From Azoarcus sp. KH32C (GTDB lineage Bacteria; Pseudomonadota; Gammaproteobacteria; Burkholderiales; Rhodocyclaceae), in assembly GCF_000349945.1 (NCBI RefSeq), contig NC_020516.1:4836001-4900000 (forward strand): 64,000 nt of DNA, read 5' to 3'. Positions 51,030 to 59,920 of this stretch are shown here, piece by piece. Within the stretch, counting starts at the first letter, position 1. The number at the start of each line of letters is the position of its first letter. Made by a program: the position numbers and the translations under genes. The notes under the pieces were generated by a model. That model ran no database searches. It worked only from the letters and a program-made list of their open reading frames with translations, and was not told the origin of the DNA.

Positions 51030-52088
51030 TCAGTCGACGACCGTGACCGGACCGACGCCCTCCATGAACTGCAGCCGTGCGCGCAATTCGCGCGTCACTT
51101 CGATGTGGCCGTCGGCCGCGACGCGTAGCGCGTGCTCGATGCCGTAGCGGCGCGTGTATTCGCGCCAGCCGTCGCCGGCGATGAAGGGGGCCTTGCTCGC
51201 CGCATCGGACAGCGTCCCGGCATTCGGGCGCGGCGTGACCAGCACCGTCATCGACTGCGTCGCGGTGGCGGGCGCACCGGTACGCGGGTCGATCAGGTGC
51301 GAGTAACGCACACCGTCGAGCTCGAAGTAGCGCTGGTAGTCGCCCGAGGTCCCGATCGCCTCGCCGTCATAGAGCGGCAACGTCGCCATCGGCTCGGGCT
51401 TGCGCGGATGCTGCAGGCCCAGCCGCCAGGGTGCGTCGCCCTTCTTGCCGAGCGCCATGACGTTGCCGCCGATGTTGATCAGCGCGTTGTGGATGCCACG
51501 CGCGCGCAGGATCGCCGCCGCACGGTCGAGCGCGTAGCCCTTGGCGTAGCCACCGAGGTCGAGGCGCACCGAGGGGTTCCGGCTGCTGACGCGATTGCCT
51601 TCGATCACGAGATCGCTCATCCGCGGCCGCGCGTCGAGCACCGTCCGTATTCCGTCCGGATCGGGCAGGCGCGCGACGAATTCGTCGGCCTGGAAGCCCC
51701 AGAGTGCGATCAGCTCGCCGAGCGCCGGGTTGAACAGCGAATCGCCCAGTTCGGACAAGCGGGCCGCATCCTTCAGCATGCCCGCGAGCTCGTCGGACAC
51801 CGTCGCGACTTGGCCGCGCCCGATCGACTCGTTCAGCGCGGTCAGTTCGGAGGGCTGCCACGCGTGGTAGCTGCGGTGCAGACGATCGAATTCGCTCAGC
51901 ACCTCGTTCATCGCCGCGGCGGAATCCTCGGCCGACTCGCCGTAGACCGTCAGATCGACGCGCGTGCCGAAGACGTAGCCTTCCTGGCGATGCACTTCCG
52001 GCGGCTTCGCGCAGGATGCGAGCAGCGCCGCGACGACCAGAGCCGCGAACGCCGCGCGCACGCGGCGCAGAATCGCCGCCCCCGCCAT
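51030..52088 (-). CDS. apbE: FAD:protein FMN transferase (ApbE)
   Basis: A 352-residue lipoprotein enzyme. Lipobox AALLASC marks export; the family core follows: HAWQPSELTALNES, LDLGGYAKGYALDRAAAI, INIGGNVMALG and SHLIDPRTGAPA. It moves FMN from FAD to threonine of target flavoproteins such as NqrB/C or RnfG. Its ATG overlaps the gshB stop (TGATG). No obvious target gene is in the window. Third gene in the gshA-gshB-apbE transcript. Confidence 0.9.
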   Translation of the reverse strand: MAGAAILRRVRAAFAALVVAALLASCAKPPEVHRQEGYVFGTRVDLTVYGESAEDSAAAMNEVLSEFDRLHRSYHAWQPSELTALNESIGRGQVATVSDELAGMLKDAARLSELGDSLFNPALGELIALWGFQADEFVARLPDPDGIRTVLDARPRMSDLVIEGNRVSSRNPSVRLDLGGYAKGYALDRAAAILRARGIHNALINIGGNVMALGKKGDAPWRLGLQHPRKPEPMATLPLYDGEAIGTSGDYQRYFELDGVRYSHLIDPRTGAPATATQSMTVLVTPRPNAGTLSDAASKAPFIAGDGWREYTRRYGIEHALRVAADGHIEVTRELRARLQFMEGVGPVTVVD

Positions 52089-53053
52089 CAGCTGCAGACC
52101 TGCTCGAGCTTGTCGACGAAGAGCCCAGCGACCGGGAAGCCGGTCTGCGAGGCGATCTCGACGAAGCACGTGGGACTGGTGACGTTGATTTCGGTGAGAT
52201 GTCCGCCGATCACGTCGAGGCCCACGATCAGCAGGCCGCGCGCGGTCAAGATCGGCGCCAACGTCTCGGCGATCTCGCGCTCGCGCTCGGTGAGCGGCAT
52301 CGCGACGCCGCGCCCCCCCACGGCAAGGTTGCCGCGCGTCTCGCCGGCTTTCGGGATGCGCGCGAGCGAATACGGCACGACTTCGCCGCCGACGATCAGC
52401 ACCCGCTTGTCGCCTTCGGCGATCTCCGGCAGGAAGCGCTGCGCCATGATCGTCCGACGGCCTTCGTGCGTCAGCGTCTCGATGATCACGTTGCGGTTCG
52501 GGTCGTCCTTGCGTACGCGGAAGATCTGGCTGCCGCCCATGCCGTCGAGCGGCTTCAGGATCACGTCGCCGAGTTCGTCGATGAAGGCCTGCACGTCGGC
52601 GGCGTCGCGGGCGACGAGCGTGGTCGGCGCGAGCTGCGGGAACTCGCAGATCGCGAGCTTCTCGGAGTGGTCGCGGATCGCGCGCGGATCGTTGAAGATG
52701 CGTGCGCCGCCAGCGACGGCATGCTCCAGCATCCAAGTCGCCGTGACATACTCGAAGTTGAAGGGTGGATCCTGGCGCATGATCACCGCATCGTAGGCGG
52801 TGAGCGGCAGCACCGTCTCCTCGCCCGGCTCATACCATGCGTGATCGTCAGGCATCGGACGGATCGCGAGCGCGCGCGCGGCGACGACACCGTCGCGCCA
52901 GGTCAGCGCCTCGCGCCGGATCGTGAACACCGCATGGCCGCGCGCTGCGGCCGCGCGCATCATCGCGATACTGGAATCCTTGTAGGCCTTGAGCTTGTCG
53001 AGCGGATCGACGATGAAGGCGATCTTCAGGCTACGCGACATCGGGCTCGCCAT
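52088..53053 (-). CDS. gshB: Glutathione synthetase
   Basis: A 321-residue ATP-grasp enzyme joining gamma-glutamylcysteine to glycine. Visible are KIAFIVDPLDKLKAYKDSSI at the N-terminus, MRQDPPFNFEYV, the ATP-grasp loop LKPLDGMGGSQIFR, and LDVIGGHLTEINVTSPTC near the C-terminus. Six bases separate it from the gshA stop upstream. It acts with GshA, and the product serves the GST, GFA and persulfide dioxygenase families seen here. Confidence 0.95.
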   Translation of the reverse strand: MASPMSRSLKIAFIVDPLDKLKAYKDSSIAMMRAAAARGHAVFTIRREALTWRDGVVAARALAIRPMPDDHAWYEPGEETVLPLTAYDAVIMRQDPPFNFEYVTATWMLEHAVAGGARIFNDPRAIRDHSEKLAICEFPQLAPTTLVARDAADVQAFIDELGDVILKPLDGMGGSQIFRVRKDDPNRNVIIETLTHEGRRTIMAQRFLPEIAEGDKRVLIVGGEVVPYSLARIPKAGETRGNLAVGGRGVAMPLTEREREIAETLAPILTARGLLIVGLDVIGGHLTEINVTSPTCFVEIASQTGFPVAGLFVDKLEQVCS

Positions 53054-53059
53054 CCTCCA

Positions 53060-54355
53060 TCAGGCCGCGAAGTCGGCTTCGGCCGGCGCGGTTTCCTCGA
53101 TCTCGACCGAGGCGGCCAGCAGCGCGAGGCGCGCGACCACGCCGTAGGCGTAGAAGCGGTTCGGCGCGGCATCCGGCGACTGGCGGCAGTCCGGCAGCGA
53201 GCAGCAGGTCTGGAACGCGAGCGGCTTGAAGTGCATGCCCGGCGCGTTGAGGTTCTCGTCGCGGCCGCGCTCGGTGTGCACGCGGTAGAAACCGCCGACG
53301 ACGAAGCGATCCATCATGTAGACGACCGGCTCGGCGACCGCTTCATCCACCGTCTCGAAGGTGTGCACGCCTTCCTGGATGATGACCTCGTGCACCTGCA
53401 GGCCTTCCTTCACGACGCTCATCTTGTTGCGCTGGCGACGGTTGAGGCCCGTCACCTCGGACGCGTCGCGCACCGTCATCACGCCCATCCCGTACGTGCC
53501 GGCATCGGCCTTCACGACGACGAAAGGCGTCTCGTCGACCTCGTATTCCTTGTACTTCTCGCGGATGCGGCGCAGCAGGCTGTCGACCTGTGCGGCGAGG
53601 CATTCCTCGCCGGTGCGCTCCTGGAAGTTGATCTGGCCGCAGACGCCGAACTCGGGGTTGATGCGCCACGGGTCGATGCCGATCACCTCGGCGAACTCGC
53701 GCGCGACGCGGTCGTAGGCCGCGGCATGGATCGACTTGCGGCGGCGGTGCCAGCCGGCGTGCAGCGGCGGGATCACCCACTGCTCGTCGAGATCCTTGAG
53801 GATGGCCGGGATGCCGCCCGAGAGGTCGTTGTTGAGCAGGATCGCGCAGGGGTCGAAGTTCGCGAGCCCGAGACGGCCGCCGTGGCGTTCCAGCGGTTCG
53901 AGCGTGAGCGTGCCGCCGTTGGCGAGTTCCAGCGTCGTCGGCGCGGTGATCTCGGGCAAGAGCGAGCCGACGCGCACGTCGAGGCCGGTGAGCTGCAGCA
54001 CGGACACGAGCTTCGAGACGTTCTGCAGGTAGAACTGGTTGCGCGTGTGGTTCTCGGGCACCAGCAGCAGCTGGCGCGCGTCCGGACAGAGACGTTCGAT
54101 CGCGTCCTGGGCGGCCTGCACGCACAAGGGCATGAAGACATCGTTGATATTGTTCCAGCCGCCGGGGAAGAGGTTCAGGTCGACCGGCGCGAGCTTGAAG
54201 CCCGAATTGCGCAGGTCGGTCGACGCATAGAACGGGGGCATGTGATCCTGCCACTGCGTGCGCATCCAGCGCTCGATTTCGGTGGCGTGGTCGAGAAAAC
54301 GCTTTTCCAGTTCCAGCAGCGGACCGGTCAGCGCGGTCGTCAGATGAGGGACCAT
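53060..54355 (-). CDS. gshA: Glutamate-cysteine ligase (proteobacterial GshA type)
   Basis: A 431-residue enzyme of the glutamate-cysteine ligase group found in many betaproteobacteria and acidithiobacilli, unrelated in length to E. coli GshA. Conserved stretches include DLNLFPGGWNNINDVF, LVPENHTRNQFYLQNV, INFQERTGEECLA and VKADAGTYGMGVMTV. It makes gamma-glutamylcysteine, the rate-setting step of glutathione synthesis. ATG at 54355 has no strong ribosome-binding site. A terminator-like hairpin ends only 15 bases upstream. Confidence 0.92.
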   Translation of the reverse strand: MVPHLTTALTGPLLELEKRFLDHATEIERWMRTQWQDHMPPFYASTDLRNSGFKLAPVDLNLFPGGWNNINDVFMPLCVQAAQDAIERLCPDARQLLLVPENHTRNQFYLQNVSKLVSVLQLTGLDVRVGSLLPEITAPTTLELANGGTLTLEPLERHGGRLGLANFDPCAILLNNDLSGGIPAILKDLDEQWVIPPLHAGWHRRRKSIHAAAYDRVAREFAEVIGIDPWRINPEFGVCGQINFQERTGEECLAAQVDSLLRRIREKYKEYEVDETPFVVVKADAGTYGMGVMTVRDASEVTGLNRRQRNKMSVVKEGLQVHEVIIQEGVHTFETVDEAVAEPVVYMMDRFVVGGFYRVHTERGRDENLNAPGMHFKPLAFQTCCSLPDCRQSPDAAPNRFYAYGVVARLALLAASVEIEETAPAEADFAA

Positions 54356-54369
54356 TGGGGGATTTCCCG

Positions 54370-54401
54370 AAAAAAGCGCCGCAGGCGGGCGCACTGCGGC
54401 G
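54370..54401 (-). terminator. Terminator-like hairpin in front of gshA
   Basis: Minus strand: CGCCGCAG pairs perfectly with CTGCGGCG around nine bases, followed by CTTTTTT. It lies 44 bases after the methyltransferase stop and 15 bases before the gshA ATG. It could therefore end the upstream transcript or attenuate gshA expression. Confidence 0.7.
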
Positions 54402-54444
54402 GATAGTTTGCGGCCAATATTACAGTAGATCGCGCCCGTGTCGT

Positions 54445-55689
54445 TCAGACCGCGGCAAACGCGCGAAAGTGCTCGGGCAGCGGCGCATTTTCCAGGCTGC
54501 GCTGCGTGAAGATGTAACGACCGTCGCAGACGAAGCCCAGATCGGCCCAGTCGACGGTATTCAGGGCGTCGCGGAAGGCGGCGAGATCGACGTCCGCCCG
54601 GCGCGGAAACACCGCCAGCACGGCGCCGTCGTAATGCGGACAGTCGTGCAGGAAGAAGGGCCGCGCCTGCCGGGTACGGCCGTTCACATAGACGCGCGGC
54701 AGCCCGGACTGGAAGTAACCGCGCCCCCAGTGCCACCAGTTGCGCTCGTCGAAGGGCTGCACGCGGCGCGCGATCAGCCGGTCCTTGTGCGGCACGAGCG
54801 CCGGCGGCGGCGGATCGTTCGGCTCGACCCACAACATGCGCCGCGTATGGCCGGTCTTGACTGTCGAGGAGCAGACGAAGTCGCGATTGCCGACGCGCTC
54901 GTCGGCGTAGAGGTCGTCCGCGCCCGACACCGCCCCGACCTTGACGAAGGCGACGTCGGACAGGCGCAGCGGATAGTCGCCGCGGGCGAACATCAGGTGA
55001 CCGCCGCATTCGAGCAGATGGCGCGTCTGCCAGCACGGCGCCGCGAGCGCCCCGGCGAGGTCGTCGGCGCTGCCGATCTCCGCGTAGCGCATCGTGCGCT
55101 CGAAATTGCCCTTCTCGAAGCGCCAGATCAGGCAGTTCGGCACCGCGTCGTCGAACACGCGCGCGTCGCCCAGTTCGATCGCGTCGGTGATCGTGCCCGT
55201 CGCGAGCATCAGGCGGTTGAGCTTCACCGCGGAGGTCACCTTCAGGAAGTCGCGCGGCGTGATGAAGATCAGCTCGCCGCCCGGCGCGAGGTGGCGCAGG
55301 CATTTCTCGATGAAGAAGAGGTAGAGGTTCGAGCGCCCGTCGAAATGCTCGGCCTGCAGCAGCTCGCGCGTCGCCGCCGGGATGTCCTGGAAGCGGACGT
55401 AGGGCGGGTTGCCGATGATCGTGTCGAAGCGCTCCGTCTCCGGATAAGCGAAGAAGTCGACGTTGAGCGCCCCCGGCGGGCAATGGGCCGCATCGAATTC
55501 GATGCCGACCGCCCCCGGCAGATGCTGCAGGAAGGCGCCGTCGCCGCAGGACGGTTCCAGCACGCGTCCGCGGTTCTTCCGCAGCGCCAGCATCGCGCGG
55601 ACCACGGGCTCCGGCGTGAACACCTGGCCGAGCACCTCGACGTCGCGCGGGCCCTTCAAGCCGGGCTCCCGACGACCGAAGTCATGCAC
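54445..55689 (-). CDS. Class I N6-adenine DNA methyltransferase-like protein (orphan)
   Basis: A 414-residue SAM-dependent methyltransferase. Motif X/I region GQVFTPEPVVRAML and LEPSCGDGAFLQHL, catalytic motif IV DTIIGNPPYVRFQD (NPPY), then RSNLYLFFIEKCL; the C-terminal 200 residues resemble target-recognition regions of the TaqI/Eco57I kind (RRVQPFDERNWWHWGRG). No endonuclease or specificity gene is adjacent, so it is an orphan or a remnant of a restriction system, or it may methylate a non-DNA substrate. GTG at 55689 is the farthest plausible start; GTG within DVEVLGQ is an alternative. Confidence 0.78.
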   Translation of the reverse strand: MHDFGRREPGLKGPRDVEVLGQVFTPEPVVRAMLALRKNRGRVLEPSCGDGAFLQHLPGAVGIEFDAAHCPPGALNVDFFAYPETERFDTIIGNPPYVRFQDIPAATRELLQAEHFDGRSNLYLFFIEKCLRHLAPGGELIFITPRDFLKVTSAVKLNRLMLATGTITDAIELGDARVFDDAVPNCLIWRFEKGNFERTMRYAEIGSADDLAGALAAPCWQTRHLLECGGHLMFARGDYPLRLSDVAFVKVGAVSGADDLYADERVGNRDFVCSSTVKTGHTRRMLWVEPNDPPPPALVPHKDRLIARRVQPFDERNWWHWGRGYFQSGLPRVYVNGRTRQARPFFLHDCPHYDGAVLAVFPRRADVDLAAFRDALNTVDWADLGFVCDGRYIFTQRSLENAPLPEHFRAFAAV

Positions 55690-55991
55690 GGTGCAACACA
55701 GCAGGGTGGGCGGGAGACGGGCATGACGAAGTCTTGGCGCGAGGTCGGGTTAGGGTTTCGGCCCGCGGAAGATAAACCGGGCGCGGGCTTCGCGCAAATC
55801 GCGAGACGCGCAGCCGCGGCGACCCTGCGAGGGAATCACGTCGGATTTATTTACACTCGACGGGGTACATATGTGTCGACGAGAACGAAAATCGTTACCA
55901 AACAAACAGCTACAATTTCGGCACAAAATCTGCATCTCGTCTTGAGCATCACCTTCTCGGTCCTCTTTACACCGACAAGCGCAGGCCGATC
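55690..55991. other. 302-base spacer between methyltransferase and PEP-CTERM genes
   Basis: No gene is supported. The right half is AT-richer and contains the palindrome ACATATGT at 55867-55874 inside flanking inverted CGAC/GTCG repeats. It must carry the promoters of the two divergent genes. No clear sigma-70 or sigma-54 element was recognised. Confidence 0.5.
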
Positions 55992-56630
55992 ATGCCAACT
56001 CATCCAAATAAATGGCGGGCGGCAATCGTGGCGACACTTGCCGCCACCCTACCACTGCTCGCACACGCGCTGCCGCTCACCGACGACAGCAATCTCGATG
56101 ACGCTGCCGGACTCGCCACGCTGACCATCACGCGCAGCGGGCCGACGCCTTCCTCCACCAGCGCCGGGACTGCCGCAGCGATCAGCGGCACGACGACCTT
56201 CGTCATGGCGTGGAACGGCGACGACGAAAGCTACGCCTATGCGGTCGGCGACTCGCAGTTCGCGGTCGACTTCGGGCCGCTGCTCGCCGGACGGGCACCG
56301 GTGAGCCTGGGACGATACGTGTTCGATCTGTCGCTCGCCCCCGTCGTCATGGATCTTGGCAGCATCGATTTCAGCGGACCATCGCTCGGCGACGTATCCC
56401 AAGTGCTCGCGCTGGCCGAAAGCGGCGGCGCGTCCTCGGGCTGGACGGCCAGCGCCACCCGCGGCATTTTCAGCGCGAGCTACCGCCTGTTCCTGTTCGA
56501 CACCACCACGGAAACTGCATCCTCCGCTGCAGGCCCGTCGGCGCTCGCGATACCGGAACCGGAGGTGCTCGCGCTGATCGGAATCGGACTCGTCATCCTC
56601 GCCGCGACCCGTCGCATCAGGAAGCAGTAA
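55992..56630 (+). CDS. PEP-CTERM-sorted exported protein
   Basis: A 212-residue exported protein. A signal peptide (RAAIVATLAATLPLLAHALP) precedes a Gly/Ser/Thr-rich body of beta-strand character and a C-terminal sorting signal: AIPEPEVLAL, a membrane helix, and a basic tail RRIRKQ. Exosortase EpsH-type enzymes recognise such PEP motifs and anchor or release the protein. The C-terminal helix has PEPEVLALIGIGLVILAA in place of the more usual PEP-S-x-x-L form. The exosortase gene is not in this window. Confidence 0.85.
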   Translation: MPTHPNKWRAAIVATLAATLPLLAHALPLTDDSNLDDAAGLATLTITRSGPTPSSTSAGTAAAISGTTTFVMAWNGDDESYAYAVGDSQFAVDFGPLLAGRAPVSLGRYVFDLSLAPVVMDLGSIDFSGPSLGDVSQVLALAESGGASSGWTASATRGIFSASYRLFLFDTTTETASSAAGPSALAIPEPEVLALIGIGLVILAATRRIRKQ

Positions 56631-56703
56631 TCGCCGGTTCCCGCCCCGGAGGCGGACCCGAACCTTTGCCCCTCGCCGCGCGTCGAAATGCCAAGACGAT
56701 GCA

Positions 56704-57513
56704 ATGACGAGGCACGGGCGAATGGAACTGTCATCGACGGAAATCGCGGAACTGGAACTCGCGTGGCGTCTGCTGGAAAACCCCGGCCTCGCGGCGCGGA
56801 TCAGCGCGGTCGTGGGCTCACCGATCGAACGCGGCTTCGAACTGCTGCCGAAGCGGTGGAACGCCGCCGTGATGGGGGCGACGCACAAGGCCATCGCAAC
56901 CGCGCTCGACGTCGCCTTGCGCACCCTCGATCACGAGGCGGTCGAGGCGCCGTCGAACCGCTGGCACAAGCTCGCGGTTGGGACGACGGGCGCGGCGGGC
57001 GGCGCGTTCGGCCTCCCGGCGCTCGCGATCGAGCTGCCGCTATCGACGACGATCATGCTGCGATCGATCGCCGACATCGCGCGCAGCGAAGGCGAAGACC
57101 TGCGCGACGTCGAGGCGCGCCTGCAATGCATGCAGGTGCTGGCCCTCGGCGGCCGGTCGGCGAGCGACGATGCGGCGGAAACCGCGTACTTCGCCGCTCG
57201 CGCCGCGATGGCCAAGGCGGTATCGGAAGCCGCACGCCACATCGCGCAGCAAGGCGCCGTCCAGCAAGGGGCACCGGTGATCCTGCAGCTCATCGCGCAG
57301 ATCGCGTCGCGTTTTTCGATCAATGTGTCGCAAAAAGTCGCCGCGCAGGCCGTGCCGGTGGTCGGCGCGATCGGCGGGGCCGTCATCAACACCGTCTTCA
57401 TCGACCACTTCCAGGGCATGGCGCGCGGCCATTTCATCATCCGCCGGCTGGAACGCTGGCATGGATCGGAGACGGTGCAGCGGGTGTATAAGGGCTTCTC
57501 CAAGGCGGCGTGA
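56704..57513 (+). CDS. EcsC-family protein
   Basis: A 269-residue protein with the EcsC domain over nearly all its length: TTGAAGGAFGLPALAIELPL around the middle, a predicted hydrophobic segment there, and VVGAIGGAVINTVFIDHFQG near the C-terminus. EcsC of Bacillus belongs to an ABC transporter operon, but proteobacterial members stand alone and have no known role. Two in-frame ATG codons lie six codons apart; the first is used. It is 41 bases before the DUF488 start region. Confidence 0.82.
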   Translation: MTRHGRMELSSTEIAELELAWRLLENPGLAARISAVVGSPIERGFELLPKRWNAAVMGATHKAIATALDVALRTLDHEAVEAPSNRWHKLAVGTTGAAGGAFGLPALAIELPLSTTIMLRSIADIARSEGEDLRDVEARLQCMQVLALGGRSASDDAAETAYFAARAAMAKAVSEAARHIAQQGAVQQGAPVILQLIAQIASRFSINVSQKVAAQAVPVVGAIGGAVINTVFIDHFQGMARGHFIIRRLERWHGSETVQRVYKGFSKAA

Positions 57514-57557
57514 CGAAGTCGCCGTCACCCGCCGAACAACCATCAGGGAGAACGCAC

Positions 57558-57944
57558 ATGGTCTTGCGCATCGTCCGCCTGGGCACGCCGCGGGCCGCCG
57601 ACGAAGGCCTGCGCATCGGCACCGTGCGCCGCCCTCCGCGGGGCGTGCCGAAAACCGAGTTCGCGTCGCAGAACTGGTACGACGTCTGGTATCCGAACCT
57701 CGCACCCAGCGTCGAGACGATGAAGATGGCCCAACAGGCGAGCACGCCCGCCGAATGGCAGGCCTTCGTCAAACGCTATCGCGCCGAAATGGGGACGCCG
57801 GACGCGAGCCGCAGCCTCGATGTGCTCGCGGCGCTGTCGCATCAGACGAACTTCTCGGTCGGCTGCTACTGCGAGGACGAATCGCACTGCCACCGCTCGA
57901 TCCTGCGCGAGCTGTTGCGCGAAAAGGGCGCGAAGCTGGAGTAG
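57558..57944 (+). CDS. DUF488-family protein
   Basis: A 128-residue cytosolic protein of the DUF488 family (YeaO-like). It shows VRRPPRGVPKTEFASQNWYD and the C-terminal motif CYCEDESHCHRSILRELL, whose cysteine-histidine cluster resembles a metal site. No role is known. An in-frame ATG at 57510 lies inside the EcsC gene end and lacks support; ATG at 57558 follows AGGGAGAA. Confidence 0.82.
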   Translation: MVLRIVRLGTPRAADEGLRIGTVRRPPRGVPKTEFASQNWYDVWYPNLAPSVETMKMAQQASTPAEWQAFVKRYRAEMGTPDASRSLDVLAALSHQTNFSVGCYCEDESHCHRSILRELLREKGAKLE

Positions 57945-58064
57945 CTCCGCCCTTGCGGGACATGCGGTGTCACACGTGGCCTTGCCGGGCGACCTACCGT
58001 CCCGCCGCCGAAGTGCTACGCTCTTGGTTCCCAAGCATCCAGACGTATTGCTCACGGAGGTCCC

Positions 58065-58733
58065 ATGCTGCTCATCGGAATGCTCGATTCGCCCTACGTC
58101 CGCCGCGTGGCGGTGTCCCTGCAACTGCTCGGCCTGCCCTTCGAACACCGCTCGCTGTCGGTCTTCCGCAGCTTCGACGAGTTCCGCGAGTACAACCCGG
58201 TGGTCAAGGCACCGACGCTCGTCTGCGACGATGGCACGGTGCTGATGGACTCGACGCTGATCCTCGACTACGCGGAAGCGCTCGCCGCGCCGCGCCGCTC
58301 GCTGATGCCGACGGCGATCCCCGAGCGCCTGCATGCGCTGCGCATCATCGGCCTCGTCCTCGCGGCGTGCGAAAAGAGCGTGCAGCTCGTCTACGAGCGC
58401 CAGCTGCGGCCCACCGAGAAGCAACACGAACCCTGGGCGACGCGCATCACCGGACAATTGCTGGCCGCCTACGATGCGCTGGAAAGCGAGATTTCGCGCC
58501 AGCCGCTCGCTGTCGAGCGCGATACCATCGACCAGGCGGGCGTGAGCGCGGCGGTCGCATGGCAATTCACGCAGCAACTGCTGCCGGGCCTGATTCCTCC
58601 CACGCGCTGTCCGTCGCTGACGCGCTTTTCCTTCATCGCCGAAACCTTGCCGGAGTTCCTCGCCGCACCGCACGGCGCGGGCGTCGTCAATGAGAAGGCG
58701 CCCGAGGAGGCGACCGCACAGACGCGGCACTGA
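58065..58733 (+). CDS. Glutathione S-transferase-family protein
   Basis: A 222-residue GST. The thioredoxin-like N-terminal domain has LIGMLDSPYVRRVAVSLQLL with a serine in the catalytic position, the cis-proline strand VKAPTLVCDDGTVLMDSTLI, and an all-helical C-terminal domain. GSTs conjugate or reduce electrophiles with glutathione, made by the gshAB genes 4 kb upstream. The downstream monooxygenase-like gene starts two bases after its stop. Confidence 0.88.
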   Translation: MLLIGMLDSPYVRRVAVSLQLLGLPFEHRSLSVFRSFDEFREYNPVVKAPTLVCDDGTVLMDSTLILDYAEALAAPRRSLMPTAIPERLHALRIIGLVLAACEKSVQLVYERQLRPTEKQHEPWATRITGQLLAAYDALESEISRQPLAVERDTIDQAGVSAAVAWQFTQQLLPGLIPPTRCPSLTRFSFIAETLPEFLAAPHGAGVVNEKAPEEATAQTRH

Positions 58734-58735
58734 GC

Positions 58736-59068
58736 ATGAGTGATCCGGCATTCGCGACCACCCCCGAACCGCCCTACTACGCGGTGATCTTCAGTTCGCG
58801 GCGCACCGTCGGCGATGAGGGCTACGCCCGCATGGCCGAGCGCATGGCGGAGCTCGCGGCGCAGCAGCCGGGCTACCTCGGCGCCGAGAGCGCGCGCGAC
58901 GCCGACGGTTTCGGCATCACGGTGTCCTACTGGAGCTCGCCCGAGGCGATCGCCGACTGGAAGGCCCACGCCGAGCATGCCGTCGCGCGGGAATTGGGTC
59001 GGCGCGTGTGGTACGAGCATTTCGAACTCCGCGTGGCGCGGGTCGAACGCGCCTACGGCAAGGGCTGA
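58736..59068 (+). CDS. Antibiotic biosynthesis monooxygenase (ABM)-like protein
   Basis: A 110-residue dimeric alpha-beta-barrel protein. It has YYAVIFSSRRTVGDEGYARM, the GYLGAESARDADGFGITVSY core, WSSPEAIADWKAHAEHAV and a C-terminal helix, all typical of ABM/DUF4188-like folds. Such proteins act in quinone or haem-like oxidation, but small members often have unknown roles. Its ATG is two bases after the GST stop, so the two are one transcript. Confidence 0.82.
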   Translation: MSDPAFATTPEPPYYAVIFSSRRTVGDEGYARMAERMAELAAQQPGYLGAESARDADGFGITVSYWSSPEAIADWKAHAEHAVARELGRRVWYEHFELRVARVERAYGKG

Positions 59069-59090
59069 GGCAGCGGCCGGCCTGCTCCCG

Positions 59091-59750
59091 CTATTGCGCC
59101 TGCATCAGCGGCAGGTCGGCCCCCTTGCGGCCCTCCGCCGCCCAGGACAGCTGCGGCACCCGCCCGGCATCGTCACGGGACGGCCCCAGCGTCAGACGGC
59201 GGGCGAGGCGCGGCCGGACGAACCACAAGGCAGCCGCAACCCCGACCGTCAGCGAAACGCCGTACAGCCCCAGAAAGCCGCCGTAACCGAGCAGCGCGGC
59301 GGCAGGCTTCGCAAGGCCGACGAAAGCCGCATGCAGCCAGGTCACGACGCTGATCGCCCCCAGCACGGCAGGCAGTCGCGCGGCACGGCGCGCATCGTCC
59401 TGCGGTTCGCACAGGCGCCTGAAGGCTACCCGGTGCAGCGCGAGACCGTTGAGCGATAGCAGCACGACCACGGTGAGCTTGGCGAGCAGCTTGGGCTTGG
59501 TCATCAGCGCGGCCAACTCGAAGCGGGTATCCAGCCAGATCATCGTCAGGCCCGTCACCCACAGCACCAGCAAGGCGGCCGTGACGGCGCCGGCCGCCTT
59601 GCGCAGCAGGGTCGTATCGATACGCTGGCGCGCGAAGATCGCATAGTCTCCGAAGGCGATGCCCGCCCCCGCTGCGACCATGGCCAGAAGATGCAACAGG
59701 ACGAAGCCCATGCGCACGATGGAAACGACATCGACGATCGGCGCCTCCAT
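59091..59750 (-). CDS. Inner-membrane protein of unknown function
   Basis: A 219-residue protein with about five hydrophobic helices (VRMGFVLLHLLAMVAAGAG; AVTAALLVLWVTGLTMI; LAKLTVVVLLSLNGLALHRV; AVLGAISVVTWLHAAFVG; GGFLGLYGVSLTVGVAAALW). The N-terminal helix carries a histidine (LLHLLAM), and another lies in LALHRVAF. I do not recognise the family; a copper- or haem-linked membrane protein is possible but unsupported. ATG at 59750 overlaps the stop of a 56-codon upstream frame as TGATG. It converges with the ABM-like gene. Confidence 0.6.
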   Translation of the reverse strand: MEAPIVDVVSIVRMGFVLLHLLAMVAAGAGIAFGDYAIFARQRIDTTLLRKAAGAVTAALLVLWVTGLTMIWLDTRFELAALMTKPKLLAKLTVVVLLSLNGLALHRVAFRRLCEPQDDARRAARLPAVLGAISVVTWLHAAFVGLAKPAAALLGYGGFLGLYGVSLTVGVAAALWFVRPRLARRLTLGPSRDDAGRVPQLSWAAEGRKGADLPLMQAQ

Positions 59751-59920
59751 CAGCTCACCCCGTCGCGGGGATGCGAACCGCGATGCGCGGCCCTGCTGAA
59801 CAGTGTTGCCTCCACACGGCATTTCGCGGGCACGGCATGAACAAGACGGACATCCTTCCCCGCCTCGGGAGCAGCGGCACGGATTGCCCGCGCCGGCGCG
59901 ACCGGGGTCATACGCAGCAT
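59750..59920 (-). CDS. Possible small translated leader frame (56 aa)
   Basis: A 56-codon frame with a good ribosome-binding site (AAAAGGAAAGCACT before ATG) whose stop overlaps the start of the membrane-protein gene as TGATG, the arrangement of translational coupling. The peptide is basic and Ala/Arg-rich (RMTPVAPARAIRAAAPEAG) and matches no family I know. A Fur-box-like palindrome lies about 143 bases upstream. The stretch is GC-rich, so an open frame of this size could be chance. Confidence 0.3.
   Translation of the reverse strand: MLRMTPVAPARAIRAAAPEAGKDVRLVHAVPAKCRVEATLFSRAAHRGSHPRDGVS

Noticed and set aside
59750..59920. Calling the 56-codon frame hemin-uptake protein HemP
   Set aside because: Size and the Fur-box context fit, and there is a faint LF...HRGS likeness, but the conserved YRLR-x-TR-x-GKLILTK ending is absent in this frame.
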